Source of the DNA: Bacteroidales bacterium
Lineage (GTDB): Bacteria; Bacteroidota; Bacteroidia; Bacteroidales; JAGOPY01
Assembly: GCA_019429045.1 (NCBI GenBank)
Contig: JAHYJL010000008.1
Location: 1-38,308, forward strand
DNA length: 38,308 bases
Direction of reading: 5' to 3'
In this document: positions 1 through 7,865 of the stretch, one piece after another
How positions within the stretch are numbered: position 1 is the first letter of the stretch
Layout: each line of letters begins with the position of its first letter
Program-made: the position numbers and the translations under genes
The notes under the pieces: generated by a model
Databases searched by the model: none
Told to the model about the DNA's origin: nothing
Seen by the model: the letters and a program-made list of their open reading frames with translations, nothing else

Positions 1-1874
1 ATTTCCTGCGATTGGAATTTTCCGCCCCAGTCTTCGACCAGTATATTCATTTTGGCCAGTTGTTCCTTGATTTTTTCAGGGTTGGCAGTCGGTTTATCGA
101 TCTTGTTAATGGCAAATACGATGGGCACTCCTGCAGCCTGGGCATGGTTGATGGCCTCAACTGTTTGCGGCATGACGTCATCGTCGGCTGCGACAACAAT
201 GATGGCCACGTCTGTTACCAGGGCGCCGCGGGCGCGCATGGCGGTAAACGCTTCATGCCCGGGAGTATCGAGGAAAGTTATTTTCTTCCCGTTGTCAAGC
301 ATCATTTCATAAGCCCCGATATGCTGTGTGATCCCGCCAGCCTCGCCTGCCACAACATTGGCGGAGCGGATGAAGTCGAGCAGCTTGGTCTTGCCATGGT
401 CCACATGACCCATAACCGTCACGATCGGAGTCCGTTCAGTCAGTTGCTCTGCTTTATCTTCCGCCTGTGCCAGATCAATGGCTTCCTGAACATCCACGCT
501 CACGAACTCAACCTTGTAACCGAATTCTTCCGCTACCAGGGCCAGGCTTTCGGCATTCAACCGTTGGTTAATCGAAACAAACATGCCCAGTTGCATGAAG
601 GTGGAAATGATATCGATAGCCGGGACATTCATCATATTGGCCATCTCATTGACCGAAACGAATTCGGTAACTTTCAGCACCTTTTTTTCTTCCTCAGCCT
701 TTTGACGTTCTATTTCGATCTCTTCCCTTATACTTTCCCGCTTCTGCCTGCGGTATTTCGAAGCCTTTGACTTGCCTGTAGGGGCCAGCCTGGCCAGGGT
801 TTCCTTGATCTGCTTCTGGATTTCTTCCTCGTTAGGTTCCGGTTTGGCCCTTTCCTTTTTCCTTCCCCTGCTTTTCGTCTTTTCCCGGGTCGCTTTCGAG
901 TCGACCACCTCTTCGGTCAGCTTCTCATGCTTGATGCGTTTCCGTTTCTTCTTTTTAAGCTGCAGTTTTTCGTCGGTTGAAGAAGCAACCGGTTTCTTTT
1001 CCTGCCGTTTTTCGGGAAGTTCCATTTTACCAACTATCTTCAGCCCGTCAAGTTTTTCAATGCGTGTCGGGATAAAGTTAGAATCGCGTTCAGGTTCTTT
1101 CTTTGGCTCAGGTAATGGTTCAGCAGCAGTTTCGTCTTTCTTTACAGGTTCTTTGGACGCTTCAGTGGTATCGGTCACTTCCTCTTTGGCAAGTTCCCTG
1201 GTCTTGCCTTTTTTACCTGGTGTAGCTTTTGCTTTTTGCGCAGCTTCTTTTTCGGCTTTGGTCTTTTTAGCCGGCCTTGTTTTCTGATTTAACTTATCAA
1301 GGTCGATTTTTCCATAAACCTTGAGTGTTGAAGTTTGTGAATCTTCTTCGGACACCAATTCAGGTTCAGGTTCGGTTTCGGCGACAGGGGGCAATTTTTC
1401 CGCAGCCTCTTTTTTGGTCTTTTTAGCAGGCGCTTTTTCTTCGGCAGAGGAGGGTAGGGGTGGGGTTTCTGCCGGCTCTTTGGCTTTTTCAACCGGTTTA
1501 GCGGGTGGTTTGGCGGCGGGCGCTTTCTTTTCCTTCTGGACAACCGGTTCCTCAACATCAACAGCGGAGCTCTTGATAATCAGGTCTTCAGGCTCCTTTT
1601 CAGGCGCTATAGCCCTCTTGATGTCTTTTTCATCCATTGAAATGGACTCATGCTTAACAAAGGAGAGGCCTTTTTTCATTGCCTCGTCCTTGGCAGCTTT
1701 ATCTGACTGGTATTCCTTAACCAAAAGGGCAAAAGTCTCCGGTGTGATCTTGGTGTTGGGATTCTCCTCGATCACAATACCTTTCTTATGCAGGAACTCC
1801 ACAATCGTGGAAATTCCAACATTAAGTTCGGTGGCGGCTTTTTTAAGCCTTGTCGGTTTTACCTCTTCTGACAT
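1..1874 (-). CDS. infB: Translation initiation factor IF-2 (3' end beyond window)
   Basis: IF-2 is the GTPase that brings initiator tRNA to the 30S subunit and promotes subunit joining. The 624 codons present start at ATG 1872-1874. Residues 1 to about 60 form an IF2_N-type helical module. A long Lys/Glu/Pro/Ala-rich low-complexity linker follows to about residue 390, then a second IF2_N-like segment (about 395-455). The G domain begins near residue 487: G1 is GHVDHGKT (about 393-417), G3 is DTPGH and G4 is NKID. The end of the G domain and domains II-IV are cut off by the left edge. It is the last visible gene of the rimP-nusA-infB operon, 56 nt after nusA, and also has a possible promoter box of its own at 1917-1924. 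Identity is certain; the linker length is typical of Bacteroidota IF-2. Confidence 0.97.
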   Translation of the reverse strand, partial: MSEEVKPTRLKKAATELNVGISTIVEFLHKKGIVIEENPNTKITPETFALLVKEYQSDKAAKDEAMKKGLSFVKHESISMDEKDIKRAIAPEKEPEDLIIKSSAVDVEEPVVQKEKKAPAAKPPAKPVEKAKEPAETPPLPSSAEEKAPAKKTKKEAAEKLPPVAETEPEPELVSEEDSQTSTLKVYGKIDLDKLNQKTRPAKKTKAEKEAAQKAKATPGKKGKTRELAKEEVTDTTEASKEPVKKDETAAEPLPEPKKEPERDSNFIPTRIEKLDGLKIVGKMELPEKRQEKKPVASSTDEKLQLKKKKRKRIKHEKLTEEVVDSKATREKTKSRGRKKERAKPEPNEEEIQKQIKETLARLAPTGKSKASKYRRQKRESIREEIEIERQKAEEEKKVLKVTEFVSVNEMANMMNVPAIDIISTFMQLGMFVSINQRLNAESLALVAEEFGYKVEFVSVDVQEAIDLAQAEDKAEQLTERTPIVTVMGHVDHGKTKLLDFIRSANVVAGEAGGITQHIGAYEMMLDNGKKITFLDTPGHEAFTAMRARGALVTDVAIIVVAADDDVMPQTVEAINHAQAAGVPIVFAINKIDKPTANPEKIKEQLAKMNILVEDWGGKFQSQE

Positions 1875-1916
1875 TTATGCGTTTTCGTTAATGCTACCGC
1901 TATTTTCAAAATGGTG

Positions 1917-1924
1917 CAAAGATA
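1917..1924 (-). promoter_or_regulatory. Possible -7 box for infB
   Basis: On the minus strand this reads TATCTTTG, a perfect match to the Bacteroidota -7 element TAnnTTTG. It lies between the nusA stop and the infB ATG, 42 nt before that ATG. No TTTG-like -33 element is seen at the expected spacing, so it may be only a secondary promoter inside the operon. Confidence 0.4.
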
Positions 1925-1930
1925 TTCTTT

Positions 1931-3163
1931 TTATTCGAACTCTGCCTTGAGGATCCGAATAACCTCCTTGATGGTTTCCTCCTCCAGGTCGGTTCTTTTA
2001 ACCAATTCTTTCAGGTCGAGTTCCAACACACTTTTGGCAGTGTCACAACCGATGCCCTTCAGTACATCGATAATCCACTGGTCGATTTCATCAGAGAATT
2101 CATGAATATCAACATCCTCAGAATCAATATCTTCGCGATATACATCTATCTCATACCCGGTCAGTTTGCCGGCCAGTTTGATATTATACCCACCTTTACC
2201 GATCGCCAGTGAAACCTGGTCAGGTTTCATGTATACTTCCGCCTTCTTATTTGTTTCATCCAGCTGGATAGAGCTGATCTTGGCGGGGCTCAGGGCACGC
2301 TGTATGAACAGGGTGGTATTGTTTGTATAATTGATCACATCGATGTTCTCATTTTTCAATTCCCTGACGATACCGTGTATACGGGAGCCTTTCATACCGA
2401 CGCAGGCGCCGACCGGGTCTATCCGGTCATCATAAGATTCCACGGCCACTTTGGCCCTTTCACCAGGTACGCGGACGATCTTCTTGATGGTGATGAGCCC
2501 GTCGTAAATTTCAGGCACTTCCGATTCAAAAAGCCTTTCCAGGAATATGGGAGAAGTCCGCGATAACACGATCGACGGTGTATTGTTCCGCATCTCAACC
2601 CTTGAAACGACGGCCCTGATCGTATCACCCTTGCGGTAAAAATCTGAAGGGATCTGTTCCTGCTTCGGCAGGCTCAGTTCATATCCTTCATCATCCAGGA
2701 TAAGTATCTCCTTTTTCCAGACCTGGTAAACTTCACCGGTAATGATCTCCCCGACCTTCTCTTTGTACTTCCGGTAAATGCTGTCCTTTTCATACTCGAT
2801 AACCTTGGAAACGAGATTCTGCCGGATGGTCAGGATTTCACGCCTGCCGAAATCCTCCAGTTTCAGGGCTTCGGATACCTCTTCTCCGACTTCAAAGTCG
2901 GGCTCGATCTTAATGGCATCCGAAAGGGCTATCTGCGTATTTTCGTCCTCCACCGCTCCGTCTTCTACGATCTCGCGATTGCGCCAGATTTCCAGGTCAC
3001 CCCGGTCTATGTTCACAATGATTTCGAAATTCTCGTCACTGCCGAATTTTTTTTCCAGCATATGCCTGAAAACATCTTCCAGGATACGCATCATGGTTTC
3101 CCGGTCAATGTTCTTAAATTCTTTAAATTCCGAAAAGGTTTCTACCAGATTAATATGATCCAT
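1931..3163 (-). CDS. nusA: Transcription termination/antitermination factor NusA
   Basis: NusA binds RNA polymerase and nascent RNA to modulate pausing, termination and antitermination. The 410-residue product shows the family order: an N-terminal RNAP-binding domain (about 1-130), an S1 domain (about 135-200), and tandem KH domains (about 200-345) carrying the motifs DPVGACVGMKGSRI and SLAIGKGGYNIKLA. A short acidic helix-hairpin-helix-like tail (about 355-410) follows. It lacks the long acidic repeats of E. coli NusA, as is usual outside Proteobacteria. The start is ATG at 3161-3163, 27 nt after rimP, so the two genes are almost surely co-transcribed. Order and strand match the conserved rimP-nusA-infB operon. 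Confidence 0.97.
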   Translation of the reverse strand: MDHINLVETFSEFKEFKNIDRETMMRILEDVFRHMLEKKFGSDENFEIIVNIDRGDLEIWRNREIVEDGAVEDENTQIALSDAIKIEPDFEVGEEVSEALKLEDFGRREILTIRQNLVSKVIEYEKDSIYRKYKEKVGEIITGEVYQVWKKEILILDDEGYELSLPKQEQIPSDFYRKGDTIRAVVSRVEMRNNTPSIVLSRTSPIFLERLFESEVPEIYDGLITIKKIVRVPGERAKVAVESYDDRIDPVGACVGMKGSRIHGIVRELKNENIDVINYTNNTTLFIQRALSPAKISSIQLDETNKKAEVYMKPDQVSLAIGKGGYNIKLAGKLTGYEIDVYREDIDSEDVDIHEFSDEIDQWIIDVLKGIGCDTAKSVLELDLKELVKRTDLEEETIKEVIRILKAEFE

Positions 3164-3190
3164 GGCTGTTTGTTTTGTGCTGTCGATAGG

Positions 3191-3640
3191 TTATTTAAAT
3201 GATAATATCACTTTTGCGTCTTGTATGTTTTCATATTCAATAAAAGCTGGAGCAGTCGGCGTTTTTACCTTTTTATCGCCTTTGATTTCAAGGGTAATCC
3301 CTTTTTCATCTGTTGCCAGCAGCTTCCCTTTCAGCTCTTGACCGTCTTTTTGTAAAATGCGCAGCTGGCGTCCAATATTTTTCAGGTATTGCCTGGGCAT
3401 CATTATCGGGTGATCGGCGCCGGCTGAGGAGACATTCAGTTCAAAATCTTCCTGTTCCCGGTCGAGCCCTGATTCCAGGAAACGGCTGGCCTTCACGCAA
3501 TCATCGATTGTTACCCCGTGGTCGCCATCGATGAATACGTAAATGCGGTTGCCCGGTTTCACCAGCACCTCCACCAGGAACTTGTCAGAACCTGAGAGAT
3601 GCGCTTCCATCATTTTGCATATTTCTGCAACATTGAGCAT
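3191..3640 (-). CDS. rimP: Ribosome maturation factor RimP
   Basis: RimP assists late maturation of the 30S subunit. The 149-residue product has the two-domain family layout: an N-terminal alpha/beta domain with FLVEVLVKPGN, VFIDGDHGVTIDDCVKASRF and LNVSSAG (about 20-75), and a C-terminal SH3-like barrel with KGKLLATDEKGITLEIKG. It heads rimP-nusA-infB and lies downstream of tRNA-Gln on the same strand. The chosen ATG (3638-3640) sits inside a 7-bp tandem repeat in which every unit holds an ATG. ATGs in neighbouring units fall out of frame or soon meet a stop, so this is the best start, and the N-terminal length then fits the family. Confidence 0.95.
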   Translation of the reverse strand: MLNVAEICKMMEAHLSGSDKFLVEVLVKPGNRIYVFIDGDHGVTIDDCVKASRFLESGLDREQEDFELNVSSAGADHPIMMPRQYLKNIGRQLRILQKDGQELKGKLLATDEKGITLEIKGDKKVKTPTAPAFIEYENIQDAKVILSFK

Positions 3641-3669
3641 TCAACATTCAACATTAAGCATTCAACATT
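3628..3669. repeat. Heptamer tandem repeat over the rimP start
   Basis: Six contiguous 7-bp units on the plus strand: CAACATT, GAGCATT, CAACATT, CAACATT, AAGCATT, CAACATT. On the minus (coding) strand each unit reads AATGNTN and therefore contains an ATG. The rimP start codon is the ATG in the second unit; four units lie in the 5' leader and one lies inside the coding region. Confidence 0.9.
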
Positions 3670-3682
3670 CTTTCAAAGCAGA

Positions 3683-3700
3683 AGGGGACATCAGTCCCCT
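3683..3700 (-). other. Hairpin in the tRNA-Gln/rimP spacer
   Basis: A perfect 7-bp stem, AGGGGAC pairing with GTCCCCT around a 4-nt loop, lies between tRNA-Gln and rimP. No T-run follows it on the minus strand, so it does not look like a standard intrinsic terminator. It could be an mRNA leader structure or a processing signal that separates the tRNA from the rimP message. Confidence 0.5.
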
Positions 3701-3732
3701 CCCCTTATGATTAAATATTTCTTTTAATCCCG

Positions 3733-3805
3733 TTGTCCGACCAGGAATCGAACCTGGAGTCTTCTGAACCAAAATCAGACGTGTTGCCAGTTACACCATC
3801 GGACA
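3733..3805 (-). tRNA. tRNA-Gln (anticodon UUG)
   Basis: The minus strand folds into a complete 73-nt cloverleaf. The acceptor stem is TGTCCGA with TCGGACA and discriminator A. The D stem is GTGT with ACAC. The anticodon stem TCTGA/TCAGA encloses the loop TTTTGGT, whose bases 34-36 are TTG, reading CAA and CAG. The T arm is CCAGG-TTCGATT-CCTGG. CCA is not encoded. A perfect TATCTTTG box lies 26 nt upstream of the 5' end. It points toward rimP and may share its transcript. Confidence 0.97.
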
Positions 3806-3830
3806 AACTGTCCCCGAGAAATTCAGCGTG

Positions 3831-3838
3831 CAAAGATA
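3831..3838 (-). promoter_or_regulatory. -7 box for tRNA-Gln (and perhaps rimP-nusA-infB)
   Basis: The minus strand reads TATCTTTG, a perfect Bacteroidota -7 element. It places transcription start roughly 19 nt before the tRNA. No other clear -7 box is seen between the tRNA and rimP, so this promoter may drive the whole operon. Confidence 0.65.
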
Positions 3839-3920
3839 GAAATAATTTTCCAATATTACGATATGACCCTAAAATTCACATAAACCTTCCGATTGAAGCT
3901 CATTCGTCTGACTGGCTTGT

Positions 3921-3952
3921 TTTGACGGTTCAGTAAATTCTTGCTATTTTCG
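3921..3952 (+). promoter_or_regulatory. Promoter of the DUF2723 gene
   Basis: TTTG at 3921-3924 is followed after 20 nt by TATTTTCG at 3945-3952, one mismatch from TAnnTTTG. The spacing fits the Bacteroidota -33/-7 arrangement. It lies 19 nt before ATG 3972, which favours that ATG over the in-frame TTG at 3963. Confidence 0.6.
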
Positions 3953-3971
3953 CGTCATCAAATTGAAGGAT

Positions 3972-6900
3972 ATGATCGCCCGGCAAGAATTTAACCGCTG
4001 GAATACCATCATGGGTGGTATTTCGTTTCTGGCAGCTTTTATCGTTTTCCTGTTGACGCTTGAACCCACTGCCAGTTGGTGGGATTGCGGGGAATACATC
4101 GCCACCGCATATAAGTTGCAGGTTGGGCATCCCCCAGGGGCTCCTACATTCCAAATAATTGGGAGGCTTTTCTCCCTTTTTGCTTTTGGCGATACATCCA
4201 AAGTAGCCCTCATGATCAACGGTATGTCGGCCATGTCAAGCGCGCTGACGATCATGTTCCTGTTCTGGACCATCACCCTGCTGGCGAGAAAAATTGTCAA
4301 GACCGGTGAAACTTTCACCCTCAACCAGGTGATCACCCTGTTCGGGAGCGCATTCGTCGGCGCAATGGCTTACACTTTCTCCGATTCCTTCTGGTTTTCT
4401 GCAGTGGAAGGAGAGGTTTATGCCATGTCATCACTGTTCACCGCCATTACTTTCTGGGCCATATTGAAGTGGGAAACGGTAGCCGATGAGAAATCTTCCC
4501 TGCGATGGCTTATCCTCATCGCCTTTCTGATTGGCCTTGCCATCGGGGTTCACCTCCTGAACCTGTTGACAATCCCTGCCATTACATTTGTCTACTATTT
4601 CAGAAAGTTTAAAACTACCAGGAAAGGAATCCTTATCACCGGGATGGTTTCAGTTCTCATACTGGCAGTACTCATGTATCTAATTATCCCCGGGATTGTT
4701 AGCCTTGAGGGCTCCTTTGAACTTTTCTTCACCAATCAACTGGGAATGCCGTTTAATTCCGGTACGATCATCTTTTTCCTTTTGCTTATCGGCCTGATCA
4801 TCCTGGCGCATGAATACAGCAGAAAAAAGAATAGGCCATTGTTGAATACTGTAGTTCTCGCATTTATTTATCTGCTAATCGGGTATTCATCTTATTTCAT
4901 GTTGGTTATCAGGTCAAATGCCAACCCGCCTATCGATGAAAATAATCCCGAAGACGGGCTCGCTTTGCTGTCTTACCTTAACAGGGAACAATACGGTACC
5001 TACCCTTTGTATCATGGTCAGTACTTTAACGCCCCGGTGGTAGATTATAAGGATGGATCGCCGATATATGTAAAAGACCATGAAAAGGGAAGGTACGTCA
5101 TAACGGATCACAGGAATGAGTCGGTGCCGGTGTATGACAGCCGGTTTGAGACTGTATTCCCCCGCATGTGGAGCAACCAGAAAAGCGGGCATATTCAATA
5201 TTACCGGGAATACGGAAAGATCAAAGGTGTGCCGTTGCCGGTAAAAAGGTCCGATGGTACAACAGAGACGGTTTATAAGCCCACATTCATTGAAAACATG
5301 CGGTTCTTTATAACCTATCAGCTTGGGCATATGTATTTCAGGTATTTTATGTGGAATTTTTCAGGCAGGCAGAATGACATCGAAAGCCAAGGCGAACCGG
5401 AGAATGGCAATTGGATCACCGGCTTTAATTTTCTTGACAAAGGGCGGCTGGGGGATCAGTCCAACCTGCCAATAAGCCGTGAAAACCCGGCCCACAATAA
5501 GTTTTACATGCTGCCGCTGATCCTGGGCATTATCGGGTTGCTTTACCATCTTCAGAAACACAGGAACGACACCTGGGTTGTGTTCCTGTTGTTCCTGATG
5601 ACGGGCATAGCCATTGTCATCTTCCTGAATCAATATCCCTTGCAGCCGAGGGAACGTGACTACGCTTACGCGGGATCTTTCTATGCCTTTGCCATCTGGA
5701 TCGGATTCGGTGTAATGGCTATCGTTGAATTCATTCAAAAACGGCTTAAAAAACACGACATGGCCGTGGCTGTTGCTGTGATCGCCGCCACCACTTTCCT
5801 AGTCCCTGGAATTATGGCACAGCAGGGCTGGGATGATCACAACCGCTCCGGGAAATATGCCGCCCGCGATTTCGCATTCAATTACCTGGCGGGATGCGAT
5901 CCTAATTCGATCCTTTTCACCTTTGGCGACAATGATACTTTTCCACTGTGGTTCGCTCAGGAAGTGGAGGGTTTCCGCACGGATGTCCGTGTAGTCAATC
6001 ACATGCTGGCGTCAGGATATTGGTATGTGCACCAGAAATTTACTAAAATGTACGATTCCGATCCTTTGCCGTTTCTTCTGACAAAGGAGCAATATGAAAA
6101 CGGGATCAACAATTATGTGCACATTTATCAGCATCCCGGACTGGAAGACAGGCATCACGAACTTTCGGAACTGATCGGATTTGTCGCTTCCGAAGACGAC
6201 CGGACCAAAGTTCCGGTTTCAGGCACCAGGAAAATTAATTTTCTTCCATCGAAGAAGATCAGGCTGACGGTTGATTCCGCCAAATGTGTCGATAATGGCA
6301 TAGTTCCAAGGGAGCTGGCTGACCGGATTGTCCCCTATATTGAATGGGAGATAAAACAAAACGCACTGTACAAAAACGACCTGATGCTGCTTGATTTCCT
6401 GGCAGCCAATAACTGGGAGCGATCTTTCTATACTGCAAACCCATCCAGCCTTAGCAATGTTCTGGACATTGATCAATATCTACACCAGGAAGGGATGATC
6501 TATAAATTTATGCCTGTAAGGGCTGATAATTATTACCAGGGCATTGGCGGCGTCAACCCTGATAAGACATTCGAAATCTTTACCAATTGCCGCTGGGGCA
6601 ACCTGAACGACCCAAAGGTCACGGCGGACCGTGAAAGCATGAGAAATTCAAGGCTTCCAAGGCAAAATTACCTGCGTGCCGCGGAAACATTCCTCATGCG
6701 TGGCGAAACAGAAAAGGCCATGATCCTGCTGGATACATGCCTGCACTTTTTCCCCGACAATAAAATTCCTTATGATATGTTGATGATCCCGTTTGCCGAA
6801 CTATATTATAATATGGACGAAGTGGAGAAAGGCAACGGCATCGTCGGCAGGTTAATCGAGGTTTACAGCGATGACATGAGATATTTCAGGTCGTTGAACC

Positions 6901-7046
6901 CCGGATTTGCCGATAAATATTACAAGAATACAATGGATCGGACGATTCGTTTGCTGCGCAACCTGAACCTGCTGGCCATACAGAACGGGCAGGCCGAACT
7001 GGCGGCCAAAGCGGAAGAAGCAATAGCAGTTTATCAATCACCATAA
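3972..7046 (+). CDS. DUF2723 family multi-pass membrane protein (GT-C-like)
   Basis: This 1024-residue protein belongs to the DUF2723 family, widespread in Bacteroidota and resembling GT-C (PMT-type) glycosyltransferases. After the first membrane segment comes WWDCGEYIATAYKLQVGHPP, with the acidic residues and HPPG expected in the first extracytoplasmic loop of GT-C enzymes. Hydrophobic segments continue to about residue 310. A large soluble insert (about 315-510) is followed by more membrane segments (about 515-625). The C-terminal soluble region (about 640-1024) holds the conserved FTFGDNDTFPLWFAQ and a helical TPR-like end. GT-C membership implies sugar transfer from a lipid-linked donor at the outer face of the inner membrane, but donor and acceptor are unknown. 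A TTG nine bases upstream is in frame; the ATG is preferred from promoter position. Confidence 0.9.
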   Translation: MIARQEFNRWNTIMGGISFLAAFIVFLLTLEPTASWWDCGEYIATAYKLQVGHPPGAPTFQIIGRLFSLFAFGDTSKVALMINGMSAMSSALTIMFLFWTITLLARKIVKTGETFTLNQVITLFGSAFVGAMAYTFSDSFWFSAVEGEVYAMSSLFTAITFWAILKWETVADEKSSLRWLILIAFLIGLAIGVHLLNLLTIPAITFVYYFRKFKTTRKGILITGMVSVLILAVLMYLIIPGIVSLEGSFELFFTNQLGMPFNSGTIIFFLLLIGLIILAHEYSRKKNRPLLNTVVLAFIYLLIGYSSYFMLVIRSNANPPIDENNPEDGLALLSYLNREQYGTYPLYHGQYFNAPVVDYKDGSPIYVKDHEKGRYVITDHRNESVPVYDSRFETVFPRMWSNQKSGHIQYYREYGKIKGVPLPVKRSDGTTETVYKPTFIENMRFFITYQLGHMYFRYFMWNFSGRQNDIESQGEPENGNWITGFNFLDKGRLGDQSNLPISRENPAHNKFYMLPLILGIIGLLYHLQKHRNDTWVVFLLFLMTGIAIVIFLNQYPLQPRERDYAYAGSFYAFAIWIGFGVMAIVEFIQKRLKKHDMAVAVAVIAATTFLVPGIMAQQGWDDHNRSGKYAARDFAFNYLAGCDPNSILFTFGDNDTFPLWFAQEVEGFRTDVRVVNHMLASGYWYVHQKFTKMYDSDPLPFLLTKEQYENGINNYVHIYQHPGLEDRHHELSELIGFVASEDDRTKVPVSGTRKINFLPSKKIRLTVDSAKCVDNGIVPRELADRIVPYIEWEIKQNALYKNDLMLLDFLAANNWERSFYTANPSSLSNVLDIDQYLHQEGMIYKFMPVRADNYYQGIGGVNPDKTFEIFTNCRWGNLNDPKVTADRESMRNSRLPRQNYLRAAETFLMRGETEKAMILLDTCLHFFPDNKIPYDMLMIPFAELYYNMDEVEKGNGIVGRLIEVYSDDMRYFRSLNPGFADKYYKNTMDRTIRLLRNLNLLAIQNGQAELAAKAEEAIAVYQSP

Positions 7047-7061
7047 AAACTTACGGGAACT

Positions 7062-7865
7062 TCAGTCTCCTTTTTTCCTGTAAACCAGGTAAACGCCTGC
7101 CAATCCTGCCAGGATAAATGGTATACTTAATAATTGCCCCATGTTCAGCAGCATCTGGGTTTCAAAATCCACCTGCGGCTCTTTCAGGAATTCAATGAGA
7201 AACCTCGTGGAAAAAACCAGTATCATAAACAGGCTGATCAGCAGCCCCTCCCTGGGTTTCCCGTTTTTACGGTAATAGATGACCATTAACAGGAGAAATG
7301 TTAGCAGGTAAGCAAAGCCTTCATAAATCTGGCTGGGGTGCCGGGGTTGGGTGGACTGGGAAACATCGCTGGCATTGACGAAAATGAATCCCCACGGCAG
7401 GGTGGTGGGTTTGCCGAAAATCTCGGAGTTTGCCAGGTTGCCCATCCGGATGAAAAAGCCGGCCAGGGCGGTTACAACAGCGATACGGTCAATCACCCAC
7501 CAGAAAGATAGTTTATTGCGCCTGGCAAAAAACCAGATGCCAATAATGATGGCGATTGCCGCACCATGGCTGGCCAGGCCGCCTTCCCAGATCTTCAGTA
7601 TATCAACAGGATTTTTGAGATAATAATCGGGTTCATAGAAAAGGCAATGGCCGAGGCGGGCGCCGATGATGGTAGCTACGACCATTACGGTTGTCAACTG
7701 GTCCAGCAATTTGACCGGAATATTTTCTTTTTTGAAAAAACTTTGAATGATGAAGTATCCGGTCACAAAACCAAGGGCAAACAATAACCCATACCAGCGT
7801 ATCGCCAGGCTGCCGATCCGGAAAATCTCGGGATCAGGCGCCCATGTAATGTATGATATAATCAT
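7062..7865 (-). CDS. lgt: Prolipoprotein diacylglyceryl transferase
   Basis: Lgt moves diacylglycerol from phosphatidylglycerol onto the lipobox cysteine of prolipoproteins in the inner membrane, the first step of lipoprotein maturation. The 267-residue product has about seven membrane segments. It keeps the family motifs: RWYGLLFALGF near residue 23, GGLASHGA with His100, and the signature RMGNLANSE with Arg140 and Asn143, equivalent to the key residues of E. coli Lgt. HPSQIYE (about 176-182) is also present. Its ATG overlaps the stop of the upstream glycosyltransferase gene (ATGA), which suggests translational coupling. Length and topology are normal. Confidence 0.97.
   Translation of the reverse strand: MIISYITWAPDPEIFRIGSLAIRWYGLLFALGFVTGYFIIQSFFKKENIPVKLLDQLTTVMVVATIIGARLGHCLFYEPDYYLKNPVDILKIWEGGLASHGAAIAIIIGIWFFARRNKLSFWWVIDRIAVVTALAGFFIRMGNLANSEIFGKPTTLPWGFIFVNASDVSQSTQPRHPSQIYEGFAYLLTFLLLMVIYYRKNGKPREGLLISLFMILVFSTRFLIEFLKEPQVDFETQMLLNMGQLLSIPFILAGLAGVYLVYRKKGD

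Noticed and set aside
12-1950. Long plus-strand open frames (12-770, 772-1287, 1321-1950)
   Set aside because: They are antisense to infB, whose GTPase motifs and lysine-rich linker are clear on the minus strand. Their translations are low-complexity Ser/Phe-rich or show no family features.
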